Source of the DNA: Ceriagrion tenellum
Lineage: Eukaryota > Arthropoda > Insecta > Odonata > Coenagrionidae
NCBI GenBank assembly: GCA_963169105.1
Contig: OY720639.1
Location: forward strand, 48,217,848-48,281,847
DNA length: 64,000 bases
Direction: 5' to 3'
In this document: one piece after another, positions 1-11,499 of the stretch
Position numbering within the stretch: the first letter of the stretch is position 1
Layout of the letters: every line of letters begins with the position of its first letter
Translations under genes and position numbers: made by a program
Notes under the pieces: generated by a model
The model's database searches: none
What the model saw: only the letters and a program-made list of their open reading frames with translations
What the model was told of the DNA's origin: nothing

Positions 1-482
1 AAATTTGATGTAGACTATTTTTTGCCGGGCGTTCAGCATATTTTGCTAGAGCCTAACAATTATGATAGAAACGATCACAGGAATGAATTAAGGAAATAGA
101 CTGCAGAACCTTAAATACCAGACCCAGAAAAATATCTTAACATGATTATTAGCTCCTAACCTCACATGTAATCTCCGGCATGATATACTCTTGCATGATT
201 TAGTACCTTGTAGTACTAATAATCTGTCGCGGTAATTATAACCAGTAGTCGTATCTTCAGTAGTGTACTGCATGGTAGCATGTTCTTCTACGCATCACTC
301 TCCTAGTTTCTGGTTTGACTGCGCGCTGTTGCCCAGACTGCTTTTGGCCTGCGCCTGGCATCCGGGGTAACGTGCGCGGTTCTGATTTAAACTGGGATGA
401 GTGCTTCATGCCTGGTGTGGAATCACCCCGTGCCAGACATCCTAGTAGTTGCTTGCATGGTCTTTCGTAGATGTAGATGTAC
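1..482 (+). mobile_element. LINE 3' end with GTAGAT tail
   Basis: The first ~120 bases match the C-terminal coding end of the LINE at 12,900-13,030: both read as a FDVDY-like stretch followed by a hydrophobic Leu/Glu-rich segment and then a CRTD-like basic end. The remainder is 3' untranslated sequence ending in tandem GTAGAT units at about 467-482. A GTGTGGAA-CACCCC stretch near 415 recurs in the copy at 46.3-47.07 kb. The 5' part lies outside the window. Assignment to a non-LTR retrotransposon is secure; the clade (CR1/Jockey-like) is inferred from the RT of related copies. Confidence 0.75.
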
Positions 483-640
483 ATTATTAAAATTTCGTTT
501 ATAAATTATTTATATAATTAACAAATTTAAACTACCTGTTCTTTGAGCTATAAATGGGATACTTTAAAAAGATTAATTACAAAAGATGAAGATTATTATT
601 ACATAATCAGAGATATCTACTGGTTAAGAAAGGTTTAAAT
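483..640. other. AT-rich spacer, no feature
   Basis: AT-rich sequence between two LINE fragments. I see no coding potential or repeat structure. Confidence 0.5.
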
Positions 641-2460
641 GAAGGTTTAAATCTCTCATTCTTCATCTTAATATACATTCTACCTACCTTCATTCCGCCG
701 ATTAAGCCAATTCTGTTCCTTACCGTTCCCTAAAACCCAATATTCTTCCCCACAATCATAGCTTACCGAATTCCTTCGCCCTCATTACCTTCTCCAACGA
801 TCTACTCCCTCTAAATCTTCCCCAGAGGTTTCCTCCCCTCCCCATTCATCAAAGCTTCTTTCACTAGCGCAAATCTCGTTCTCATGCCTTCGATTTCACG
901 CCAATATTCTTCCAAAATGCTACCGAAGAAAGTACAATGAAGTACTGGCTCTGATTTGGGCCCTTATGATTTTATTACGTCTTGCTTTTTCGTCCAAGTT
1001 AATCTCATTACTTTTGTTTTCCTATGATAAATCTTAATTTCGTACTTATCAACTGTTTATCAAATACACCTGGTCAAGCTTGCAATCCCCTCGAAGATCG
1101 ACTATCCAACGCCTCGTCGTCCGCGAATACAACTGACTTTATCAGCTAGCCTCCTACTTTAGTTCCTACATTCAGGTCTTTCTATGCCTCTCGTACCATT
1201 TCCTCAGCAAAAGTATAAAAAAGCAAAGGTGACAGCGGTCAACCCTAACTTGTCCGGCGACATTTAACTGTGTACCCAGATTCTTCATCAGCCACCGTCA
1301 CTGATGCCCTCTGGAGACGTGTAAGTTTCAAACAAGTCCCCTGCCTCTCCAATCCATACCAAATATTATCAGGATATTCATTAGTTTTCCACAATTCTTT
1401 TCTGTCGAACGCCTTTTCGAGTTCGACGAAGCAGAGACGCCCTGAATTTATGTTTCTTCTTATGACTACTCCAATCACCGAAATGCAATATTGACTAGCC
1501 TTCCATTTCCTAATACCAAACTGGTCATCATCTCAGCGGTCTCCGGACTTATATTTATTATTCTAAAAATTAGTACAACTTTTGATGCGAGAAAATAAAA
1601 CTGTTTCTTCAACAGACTTAATATTTTGTGGCTTTCTTCTTTTTCGGGATTGGGATTGGGAAGTATTGTCATGGCGTCTACTCGCTATATTCCCTCGACG
1701 ATCCTAAGAATTAGTTTGAAAACTACATGTCTCCCGTAATTTCTTAAATTCTTCCGCTCAAAACTCCGAAGGAGTGATATCTACTCTCGCAAATTTTCTC
1801 CCCTTCTTCTCTCGTGACGCCTTTTCAACTCATCTCAGTTTCTTCGGTCCAAATTTATCCTTCCCTACAGTTTTCCCATTCTCTACATCTAAATTTGCAG
1901 GTCCATCTCGATGTCAAACAGCTTCTCCACGTGTTCTCTCCATTAACTCTAAATGTCCTCCCGTACGATTGATATCTTCCTTGTTTTGTTCTCATCCCTT
2001 GGCATCGTTTTCCCTGTATAGACGCCGGACTTCATTTCCACTCGGGCGTGAATTGCACCCACTCCCTCTCTTTCGGTAGCATTTTCATTTCCTCGCACTG
2101 TTCTATCCACCAATTTTCCTTAGCCCTACTGGTTACTCGCATGAGTTTATGATTCAATTCCTCATACCTCCTCATACCTAGATCAGTGTTGACAGCCGCC
2201 ACCGACATATCTCCTCTATTTTCCTAATCATTTCTTCAGTGACCCATTGCTTCTTCATTCCCATCGGTTTCGATTTTGTTTCTTAGCCCCTCCTGCCATT
2301 CCTGTACATGTACTCTCTCATCTTTCCTCGACTGTTTCCATTTCCCTTGTTTCTATATGCCCCTGCCCTCCAGTTCTCTGTATTTATTCCTTTCCATTTC
2401 ACTGCTTTCCTCTTCTTCTTCCTGGTCCTCTCCTTAGTTGTAGCCCTTAGGTGCTGTAGC
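640..2460 (-). pseudogene. Decayed LINE ORF2 (endonuclease-RT type)
   Basis: Read on the minus strand from high to low coordinates, this gives pieces of a LINE polyprotein in the expected order. They are a linker with WVTEEMIRKIEERR (~2,250), the pre-RT segment GVDITPSEF (~1,770), an ASKV segment (~1,590), LCFVELEKAFDRK (~1,430), the SVTVADEESGYTVK stretch (~1,280) and a palm-like VVFADDEAL (~1,110). The catalytic Asp pair is therefore still visible. Frames change repeatedly and stops are common, so it is dead. Below 1,000 the C-terminal part is poorly preserved. The same family recurs at 63.2-63.7 kb and at several C-terminal fragments in the window. Confidence 0.8.
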
Positions 2461-3173
2461 TATTGTTACTGCGCTAGAAGTTCGTGTAATTACAACTGCA
2501 GAGACATAGCCTCCCCCACCGCCAGGCGCGACACTCGCTTTAGTAGGCTGAGTCTCGTAGTTGCCAGGATTAAATTCTCTCTATCCATCTACATGCTTTG
2601 GTGAAAATAATAGTGAGGTAGCTTTCCCACTGCAATTCTCAACGCTATTTTTACATAGCACCATTACGTGAACTAGCTTCCGTCTAACTGCTATCTTCGA
2701 CCTATCTCGTAAGTGAGGCCCTACAAGCGCAAGTGGCCCAGTAATAATTGTAGCTCCCACCAGTCCAGATCATTTGAGAGCGCAAACTCATTCACCGCGT
2801 AACGGCTGAAGCCCAAGAGAAGAGCAATTTAAGATAGATCATAAAACGAATCTAACGACATAATGAAGGTGTATTCATCGTAAAATCTATGCCAACTAAG
2901 ATATTTCTCATAGTAATGACATGATTGTGAATCTTATTATCAAGGGAATGGAATTGATTGATGCATACGTACACAAAACATAGCCGAACAATTAAAACAC
3001 TAGTCCATCGTGGCTAAAGTACGAGCAAAAAATAACCTAAGAGATGAAAGATAACTCAAGCGGGGGGGAAAACGAGTATAAGATTTCTCTGTTAATTGGC
3101 GACGCAAAATTAGCATAAACGTCATGCTACCTTGGTCTCCAGTCTGAATACCGGTAAACAAGTGGTCATTATC
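2461..3173. other. No supported feature
   Basis: Unique-looking sequence between the LINE and the composite element. The short ORFs here have no recognisable domain. Confidence 0.4.
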
Positions 3174-4000
3174 GTATGGGTCATTCCATCCAAATTCGAC
3201 CAGGTGATTGCCCTTGGGGTAACCGATTTCGACCAAATTTGGCAAATCGTCTTCATTTGATTACAAAATGAAAACCCCAAAGCCATTTTGTAATCCATTC
3301 AACGGTTTACGAGATATTGTAATGTTGTAAAACAAGAATTTTACAAAAGCGTCGTCGCATTTGACGGCATATCTCCGGCAATAAGGAAGATAAAAATGCA
3401 TGCAATGATTTATTTTAAAGGTATTAAATTGAGAAAGATAATTAATGGATTATTACATAAAATTTAAACAATTAAATAAAGTTTATAACAAATTCAAATG
3501 TTCAAATCGATTTTTGACGATGTAGCTATGCCTTCGATTTCCCTCATTTTTTAATATGTTGTAGATACAACCCTCCTCTACAAGTTAAAAAAATTTGGTA
3601 GGGGTAATATTTCATTTAAGAAAGAAAAAAATTTTTGAGTGAAGGCGTAACGCTGGTCTCCCGCCGCGGCGCCGTCCGGCTCTCGCGCCGAACGTTCAGT
3701 AGTCGGTTCTCCAGATCTCATCAGCGCGCTTCCTTCTCCATCTTCTTCTCACCAATTTTAACTGTATACCGACCCTTTGATTCCCTTTACCCATGTCATT
3801 TGGTATTTGCTTCCCACTGAAGTGACCGTCGCTTTAGAATCTAGGATTAGCGACAACATGCTTAACAGCGGGGGCGACCATGGGCCCACCAGCGGCCGTG
3901 CTCGGAGAACAATAGACAAACCTCGCCTCGTCTTAGACCTCCAATGCTACTTTCCTCTCTTCCCCTATCTCATTCACCTCGCATACCCTTTATTATGTTT
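3174..4000 (+). repeat. Left arm of composite element
   Basis: Near-perfect inverted copy of 6,396-7,234. It contains a GC-rich block at 3,655-3,720 rich in GCCG and CGCG steps in an otherwise AT-rich arm. Its inner boundary, around 4,000, coincides with the 3' end of the recognisable part of the internal pseudogene. ORFs inside the arm occur in both copies because of the duplication and have no recognised domain. Confidence 0.85.
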
Positions 4001-4002
4001 CT

Positions 4003-6137
4003 CCTAGTCCGTCACTCGGGCACTTTCTTTGAAATGTCGCATAGAAATGCCATTCAGCATCATCGTTGAAATCTTCTTAGTGATGCAACTGATTCATCAT
4101 GTTGTAGCGGTTCTTCTATTGAGCCACAGCACCGTCGGAATAGTAAATTATTCTACTTAGATAATGTACTCTTCTTCGAAGAAAAGTTTTCAGTTTCCCT
4201 TGAAAGGTATAGAATGCACTCACGTTATGTTCCATACAGTCTGAAATAATAACCAAACTGAAAGGTGCGACTTTATCGCAGGTATTTCTGCTGTAACACG
4301 CAAATGGATGTACTGTAGTCTGATAGTTACACCAATGGACCCCTTGTACAGCATCTTGATGAAGAAAAGAAAAATTCTCAGACAAATCGGCCACAACGAC
4401 AACTTTACGCATATTCAGATTGTCACTGACATTTTAAATAAAATATAGTTTGCATGCAAGCGATGTAGTCATGCCTTCTTACTTTGGTGGTATTCTCAGC
4501 GAAAGCCTCACAAAAAATATTTACGTCCTTGACCTGTGTGGTTAACGCAAAATGATTTTCCTGAGTCCATTGCTTGAAACGAACCTCATCCGTACTTTTT
4601 TCCCTGATGTACTCTGAAATAATTTCTGTCATTCAGTCTCTACTCCCACATTTTCTGACGACATCATCACCGTTTTCGCCCTCTTCTCGTGGCAGTGTTT
4701 CTGGGTACTCACTCATGACGCACATTTCTAACGGAGGGCGACAGAGTGAGAATTCCAGGCAATCCCGATAAGTTTAGAAAATTTTTTCTCCGTTATCCGA
4801 CTTTATTTGCCCTAATCCAGACCCGAGGTATTGTAACCTGTAATTCTGGTGGATCATGCAGACACATATGGTGTGAGTGCCAGGTTCACCAGCCAACACG
4901 CACTCAGGAGGCTTCAAATCTGCAAATTTGGAGAAACCAATCTTTAAATTAGGATTTCTCTCTTAAAAGGCTTCATAAGCTTCCCTCAAATTGCAAAGAA
5001 TTAACCTTTTCTGCTTTACTACGCGCACATTTCCCTCCTTTACACTCTTTTTTGCCCGCCATTTCTCTACTAATATCTGGTTCACGGCAGAACTCAATCA
5101 CTCTCAGTTTAGTGTCATTTGAGAGGTATTTGTTTCGTCTCGCGTTCGCAGAGCACAGAATTCCTTACTCAGATACGTATTTTTTCATCTTTTTGACCAA
5201 ATACGTCGATGTTTGAAACTCCTGATTTATCTTTGAAACACTCCAAGATTTAGGTAGGACAGATAGGATAAAAAATCCTTCACTCATTTTCGTAGCGTTT
5301 AGGAACTTATCCTTCAGCTTCATAATCATTTCCTTGCCATCTTGGTGGAAGAGATCTTCTTGTTCAGGAATATCTTCTTGAATATTCACCTCCCCACTAG
5401 TAACCTTTTGAAGAGATAATCTCAAAGCAGCGGTTGCCACTTTTAATTTCTTCGCCAGATATTTACTTGTCCTCTGCAATTTTTTGTTGTTGTTACAGGT
5501 GTTTGATCCAGGGATTTTAACGTCTTGTTCAGTTTTCCCAAGCGAATTTCTTTTCCTGGAATGTACTGACATCCATTGGTTTCATCAGTCCCGCTATCTT
5601 TCATAGAACTAACTGATAACTCTGACTAAGAACCTTGAGATTTAATAGCGAATGTAGCACTGTTTGAAGGTCCTTCTGCACCATAAACCCTACTCTGATA
5701 ATCGTCATTTGTGGCGACCTCTGACTGACTTTCTGGCTCATGTTGAGAGCAACCTGGATTGTTCTATTCGGCAAAATTTTCTGGCTTGTTGAATTTTTTC
5801 ACACCCAATTTACATTGAAAACAGAGCTTCTACCCTCTATTACAACAGGCACTGTGTCATGGTATAAATTATGGAACTCGCTTGTTATTGTCCATTAATT
5901 AATCGAGCGAATGTTTCTATGCAAATTCAAGGGTTTGCAGCACCGCTCTTGACGAACCTCGTAGAAGAGTAAATAATCCTTACAATGACGATTGCACACA
6001 CTGAGTACAGCAACCACACCACTTTTCAATTCGATCAACTCAATTTCACGTGTAGAATAGCTGCGAAAACTCTTCAATACTGTTACACTCGAACATTTCT
6101 GGTTTAAAGCATCACCAACTGAACATATCATAATCAA
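4003..6137 (-). pseudogene. Broken conserved orphan protein inside the composite element
   Basis: Successive minus-strand frames give pieces of one protein family that I know from arthropod and cnidarian predicted proteomes as uncharacterised, repeat-like proteins. The N-terminus has a Cys/His cluster (CNRHC then QERCC, ~5,950). The middle has LPKSWSVSKI (~5,240). Then come FCEAFAENTTKVRRHDYI (~4,480), ADLSENFSF (~4,380), HWCNYQTTVHPF (~4,315), VIISDCMEH (~4,240), YYSDGAVAQ (~4,120) and AEWHFYAT (~4,045). The Asp/Asp/Glu spacing in the last part would suit an RNase H-like transposase fold, but that is inference. At least three frameshifts and two in-frame stops (~4,115 and ~4,070) inactivate it. 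The family's usual C-terminal continuation is missing: the sequence ends where the left arm begins. Confidence 0.7.
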
Positions 6138-6395
6138 CCACTGCAGACCAAAAAATGTTTACTCGCACTGAAACACGCGCTCTCTAAAAATGAGACCAAG
6201 GAGAGTTTTGAAACGTCACTGACGGTGAATGGACGGCAATTAACAAATTGCTAGCAAATGCGATAGTTAGTGAGGGAAAAAAATGTCATGGGTAGCTCTT
6301 CGCATTTACCGTTGTTTTTTTTATCAGGGGTTAATATGTGAATGGGTGAGGGTGGGCGGCGGCTACTGGGCGCAATGGTTGTAAAGATGTTTCTC

Positions 6396-7234
6396 AGAAC
6401 AAAATAAAGGATATGCGAGGTGAATGAGATAGGGAAAGAGAGGAAAGTAGCATTGGAGGTCTAAGACGAGGCGAGGTTTGTCTATTGTTCTCCGAGCACG
6501 GCCGCTGGTGGGCCCATGGTCGCCCCCGCTGTTAAGCATGTTGTCGCTAATCCTAGATTCTAAAGCGACGGTCACTTCAGTGGGAAGCAAATACCAAATG
6601 ACATGGGTAAAGGGAATCAAAGGGTCGGTATACAGTTAAAATTGGTGAGAAGAAGATGGAGAAGGAAGCGCGCTGATGAGATCTGGAGAACCGACTACTG
6701 AACGTTCGGCGCGAGAGCCGGACGGCGCCGCGGCGGGAGACCAGCGTTACGCCTTCACTCAAAAATTTTTTTCTTTCTTAAATGAAATATTACCCCTACC
6801 AAATTTTTTTAACTTGTAGAGGAGGGTTGTATCTACAACATATTAAAAAATGAGGGAAATCGAAGGCATAGCTACATCGTCAAAAATCGATTTGAACATT
6901 TGAATTTGTTATAAACTTTATTTAATTGTTTAAATTTTATGTAATAATCCATTAATTATCTTTCTCAATTTAATACCTTTAAAATAAATCATTGCATGCA
7001 TTTTTATCTTCCTTATTGCCGGAGATATGCCGTCAAATGCGACGACGCTTTTGTAAAATTCTTGTTTTACAACATTACAATATCTCGTAAACCGTTGAAT
7101 GGATTACAAAATGGCTTTGGGGTTTTCATTTTGTAATCAAATGAAGACGATTTGCCAAATTTGGTCGAAATCGGTTACCTCAAGGGTCAATTTTGCCAAT
7201 TTTCTGGTCGAATTGTGGTGGAATGACCCGTATA
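6396..7234 (-). repeat. Right arm of composite element
   Basis: Reverse complement of the left arm, with the same GC-rich block (6,705-6,745) and the same A/T-rich outer half. The high arm-to-arm identity contrasts with the decay of the gene between them, which suggests gene conversion between arms or recent mobilisation of a non-autonomous element. Confidence 0.85.
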
Positions 7235-7680
7235 TCAAAACTGATTAAGCGCATACTTTACCTGAGCGATGACGAAGTAAAAATCTACCCTCCGGCGTTA
7301 CGCCTCACTTGGAATACACGAGCTGGGGTTCCGAACCTAATAAAGTAGGCTTTCAAAACGAATAAAAATGTATGCGGCGAAGATAGGCCTAATTTGACAA
7401 AGAACTATTCCCAATGCAGTAAAGAACTATTCCACTATTTAAAAAACATCGAAAACCTAATAGGAGCTGGGAATCACCAGCATATACATTGTGAAGAAAT
7501 AATTAGTGTGCTGTGTGAAAGGACATCTGCAGACGGCACAAAATTTTAGCCTCTGGTACTGCTAAATTGACTATCAGAACAATGATTAGAATTTAGACCA
7601 AAGTATTTACGTGATCACGGTGTCAATCTTTTCCAGACGATGTCAAATGCACTCCGTAAATCCTTAATTAGCACTGTCAT

Positions 7681-7725
7681 GAACGGTTATGTCATGTTAT
7701 GTTATGTTATATAATGTTATGAACT
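7681..7725 (+). repeat. ATGTT microsatellite
   Basis: A short imperfect run of ATGTT-type pentamers, TCATGTTATGTTATGTTAT, interrupted by ATAA. It is a simple-sequence repeat with no sign of function. Confidence 0.8.
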
Positions 7726-9180
7726 GGAAATGGGGAATTATTCAGCCGGACAGTTTTCATTATGCCTCATCCATATTCTATACAAAAACCTAAGAGAGTT
7801 CGCTAGAGGCGTGTCGCAAGGATTGTTCATCTAGGTCTATATAATACCCTTAAGTAATCCAGTCATGAAAAACGTAGAGTTTCGAAAAGGGAGAAAACAA
7901 AAAGAGAGCCTTGTATTGACAAAGTGTCTCAATATAGTGCAATGTATTTTGCTATTGCCATTTAAATACATGAGATAAGAGGGAAGTTTTTTACCTATTC
8001 AATCGGTTATGTATCGCCCTAATACTGTCGCTTCTATCAGATCCATCCCTAAATGAACAACTTAGGATTAGGGGCTCCTCTGCCATATTAATATAATTTC
8101 ATCTTTCTTATACCATTTTTATATATAAACTTTGCCGTTTTCTTCACTTTATTTTAAGCTGCGAGAGGTTCCACCTTAGTAAGGAATCTTGGGAAGATGA
8201 TACCTTATCACAGTGAAATCGGACGCAGTTTTAAATAAAGTCAGGAAAAGAAAAAATATTAGTATTTAAATGCAAAATGCAAGCTACCCACTCCCATGAA
8301 GTTAAGCCTGAAGCAATAATCTATTTTAATATTCTTGCAGCTTCCAGAAAAACGTATCCCGAATCGGTAATATAAAAAAATCCTACTTTCCCCACCATTC
8401 TTTCATAGATTCTAAATAGCATTACCCGAAGTGAAAGGTAACAATGGGCGATTCATAAGAAAAATAGTACTCTTCTGTCACAAACAAAAGTATTTTCTAC
8501 GAAAATCTGAAATAATTTCCGAAATTAAATCTTGATAAATAATAGACACATCATCGCGACTCGGATGACTCATGAGAAAACTAAAGAATTTCTGAAAGGA
8601 AAAATATCTAAGCTCAACAGAAATGTCGCTTCAGAGCTGACGACTCATGAAGTCGATTCCCAAAACCCAAAGCTACAGTCGAACTCTTTGATTGGTAAAA
8701 GCATTCAAATTGAAAATATACTGTTGAATAACCACTCATTCTAAGCGTCTCATTTTTGCTTTCCAAAAAATAATATGGTATTCCATCAGAGAGGGCAATA
8801 GAAGTCGTTGTTTAACCAACAGGAGCGAAATTAATAACAGTATCAAATACTCTAACACTACTTATATATTATGCGTACAATTTTGTAGCTTTGTATGCCA
8901 ATCAAAATTAAACTGTCTCATAGGAAGCCGTGTATTTCAGGAAAGACTTATTATTTGTATTGACTTCCGCATTGATCACGCATTTGCGAGTGTATCCCAT
9001 TAAGGGCACGTGCCAGGGCGTCACAGGCGTTATGCCACCGATGGTAACAATAAGTTACACGGGTACTAATAATCGGAAAGCCACAAAGTAACGGATGCTA
9101 TCCATCTGAAAAAAAGACAAGGAGAATATCTATTTAACAACGATCATTATTAAGCGAGTGCTATCCCGGAGATAAATGGC
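7726..9180. other. AT-rich, no supported feature
   Basis: A 70-codon ORF at 8,532-8,744 has no recognisable domain and is of a length expected by chance. I see no repeats or RNA genes. Confidence 0.4.
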
Positions 9181-9221
9181 GTACCTAAGAGAGGGAGGAT
9201 GTGGTGACCACCGGTTGAATC

Positions 9222-9700
9222 TCACACGCTCTCTCTTTCTCGCTCATCGTATTTCTCTCTCAAATGAGTTCTCGCCCGCCAATCCTCCCCAGCTTCCCGA
9301 GTCCTTTCCTCTTTGCAGCCGCCCAGGGAGAGAGGGGGACGGTTAGGGGAGACGGTTTGTTTGGCCTTCTTCCCCCTCCAGGTGTCGGCGAGAGGTGAGA
9401 GAGTGTTAACGAAGGCCGTGATGTTTGCGTCAGCTGACGCTGAGACAGCGGAAGCCGCGCGGAAATTGGAGACGGAGGACGGACGCGTGCTGCCGGTGTG
9501 TACCCGCAAACACTCCGCGGCACGCACTCAATCGAGCCACTAATGCGCGCACGGCCACACACCCGCCGGTGATATATCGCTCGGCCCTCGGAAGCGTCCG
9601 AAGAAGTGGCTTCAAAACAACAACAGGAGACCGTTGGCAGACGATGGCATTGGGGAAAAATCTGCGACTCAACGAAGATGGGCTTTTGGCTCTGTTCGGG
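9222..9700. other. GC-rich islet
   Basis: An abrupt GC- and CpG-rich stretch with GAGAGA tracts and overlapping open frames of 76-101 codons on both strands. Open frames on both strands with no shared protein signature point to composition rather than coding. A promoter or 5' exon of a gene outside the window is possible; nothing here settles it. Confidence 0.45.
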
Positions 9701-10112
9701 TTTTTATGAAAGTAAAGGCACGTGAGCTCCTTTTTCCATAGGTTAATACAAGTTTAAAGTTCACAGTGGACTGTAATCAGCGACAGCGAGGCGAGATCGG
9801 GATGATGAGAAGCGCTTAGCACGAGTGCCCGAGAGAGAGACCGCGTTAGTTGCACAGCAGAGCTCCGACCGAGTTGCGAAACATGTGCGCGGTGCCAAAT
9901 TCTCACCTAGCGGCCATTTAAATAATTTATTAGGCGCTCTCATTAAAAATCTCAAACCGGCTCTAAGACGTTACTATATCCCTATGAACACGACATTTTG
10001 GTCTGTAGTTTGGTGGAGCTTAAAGCTAAGAGATATCAATCACTTCATTATGAATACCGGTTTAGCAGTCATTTTTTTATCCGTTTCTAACTTGAATTTG
10101 ACTATAGGTATA

Positions 10113-10730
10113 CGAGGTACATCCAGAAAGTAAGTCTCGTCTGTATTTCTTGCCCCCGTAGCGCTGCGATCGCAGTTTCGCGCATGTGGGCTACTTGTAT
10201 TGACCTATTGAGAAGGTATTGGCGCCATTATGAGTTAGTTGATTGTTGTGTGCGCTTCATGGAGCTTGTTTGAAATGACCAATAAAATTTAGTCCCGCCG
10301 CCGAGGGGTACTCACTAACATATTTTTTTAATTCACGGCAATGCCCGCCCTCACACTGCGCATGTGACACAACAACTTTCACAAAACTTTTATTGGGAAC
10401 AATTCCACCAAACTCTATACAGCCCGAACCTTGCTACAAGTGACTTACATCTTATTTTGTACCAGAAAACGAGCATTGGTGACAAGATGTTCAACAATGA
10501 CGACGAGATCAAAGAACATGTTGTTACTTGGTTGACAACGCTGGCGGAAACCTTTTTAAAAAGGGAATACAAAAGTTGGTGCCACACTGTAAAAAGTGCC
10601 TACAAAATAGAGGGAGATGTGTAAAAAAATTTTTTAAGGTTTAAAATTTTTTCACAATTAATATTATTTCTGAATATGTGCTTGTTTTCTTTGACCTGTC
10701 AAACGGAACTTACTTTCTGAATGTACCTCC
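10113..10730 (+). mobile_element. Internally deleted mariner transposon
   Basis: The ends are matching inverted repeats: GAGGTACATCCAGAAAGTAA at the left, and at the right the complement of GGAGGTACATTCAGAAAGTA. Each end is flanked by TA (10,111-10,112 and 10,731-10,732), the mariner/Tc1 target. Inside is only the C-terminal third of a mariner transposase. At 618 bp it is about half the usual ~1.3 kb, so it is a non-autonomous deletion derivative. Confidence 0.93.
10340..10624 (+). pseudogene. Mariner transposase C-terminal remnant
   Basis: The frame reads NARPHTAHVTQQL, then LYSPNLATSDLHL, which corresponds to the YSPDLAPSD region of mariner transposases that carries the third catalytic Asp (here the D of TSD). 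It continues to the C-terminal part ending in EGDV. The N-terminal DNA-binding domain and the first two catalytic residues are missing. Substitutions in the normally strict YSPDL motif (Asp to Asn) support decay. Confidence 0.9.
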
Positions 10731-10732
10731 TA

Positions 10733-11460
10733 AAATGGTCTGGATGGTTCTAGTCCACGATTCTAGTTTCGCGATTAAGTTCTTCGACGAAATTTTCTAG
10801 TAGAAGTTATCCATTTAACATGAAATATTACTTGCAAGGTAAATTTGGAATATTTGAATTGTTTATGTCATTTTTTAGTTTCCCAAAAGTTTTATCCAAT
10901 TTTCCTCAATTCATCACAGAAATAGAAGACTTCTGTTATAGATAAAATTGAACTAAAGCCAAAAATGAACACCGTTAGCCAACTGCATTTCGAAATGACA
11001 TTTTGAGTATATTAACAAAGTCTAATTTTTTGCTAGCTTTTTCGGATTTGGTCTCACAGTACGTCCGTTATAAACTACTTATAAAGATATACCAAGTTCT
11101 TACATTTCTTGCGTAAGTTTTGCAGATTTGTAAGTTTTTGAGCTCATTGGCTTCAAAGAAAGAGGAAAGTTGCAGCATTGGAAACGGATAAAAACAACAG
11201 CAATTGGGAGTCGCAGTCTTCATTTTTTGGCTGATAAAGTGAATTTCAATAGGGGACGAAAGCTATGCGCTCTCAAATACGGCAAATATACAGGAGATGT
11301 AAGCTAAAGGTAATACAAATTCAAATGAGTTAAATCAAGGTAATATTTTCCACAAAAGAGTTGTATCAAATATGTGAGAGTTTAATATTATTTTTATTGA
11401 AAATATTTATATTTCATTTAACTAAATCAAGACAAATTGAGAATATGAACAGTTTTAGAA
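10733..11460. other. AT-rich spacer, no feature
   Basis: Sequence between the mariner and the nested LINEs. No coding or structural signal seen. Confidence 0.4.
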
Positions 11461-11499
11461 ACAAGCTTTCGACAAATTTTGGCATTGAAATTACTTGTC

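Larger units (their letters stand above)
3174..7234. mobile_element. Composite element with ~0.83 kb inverted arms
   Basis: The segment at about 3,174-4,000 reappears as its reverse complement at about 6,396-7,234. The arms are close to identical internally: a 61-residue reading frame at 3,635-3,820 has an identical counterpart on the minus strand at 6,577-6,762. They diverge only at the outer ~50 bp, where both begin with a GGGTCATTCCA-like sequence. Between the arms lie ~2.4 kb of unrelated sequence with a broken gene. This is the architecture of a foldback or long-TIR DNA transposon. No convincing target duplication could be picked out by eye, so the exact termini are uncertain. Confidence 0.8.

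Noticed and set aside
3635..4007. Arg/Ser-rich ORFs in the composite element arms as transposase domains
   Set aside because: They contain no known motif and are duplicated only because the arms are; the candidate protein lies in the interior on the minus strand.
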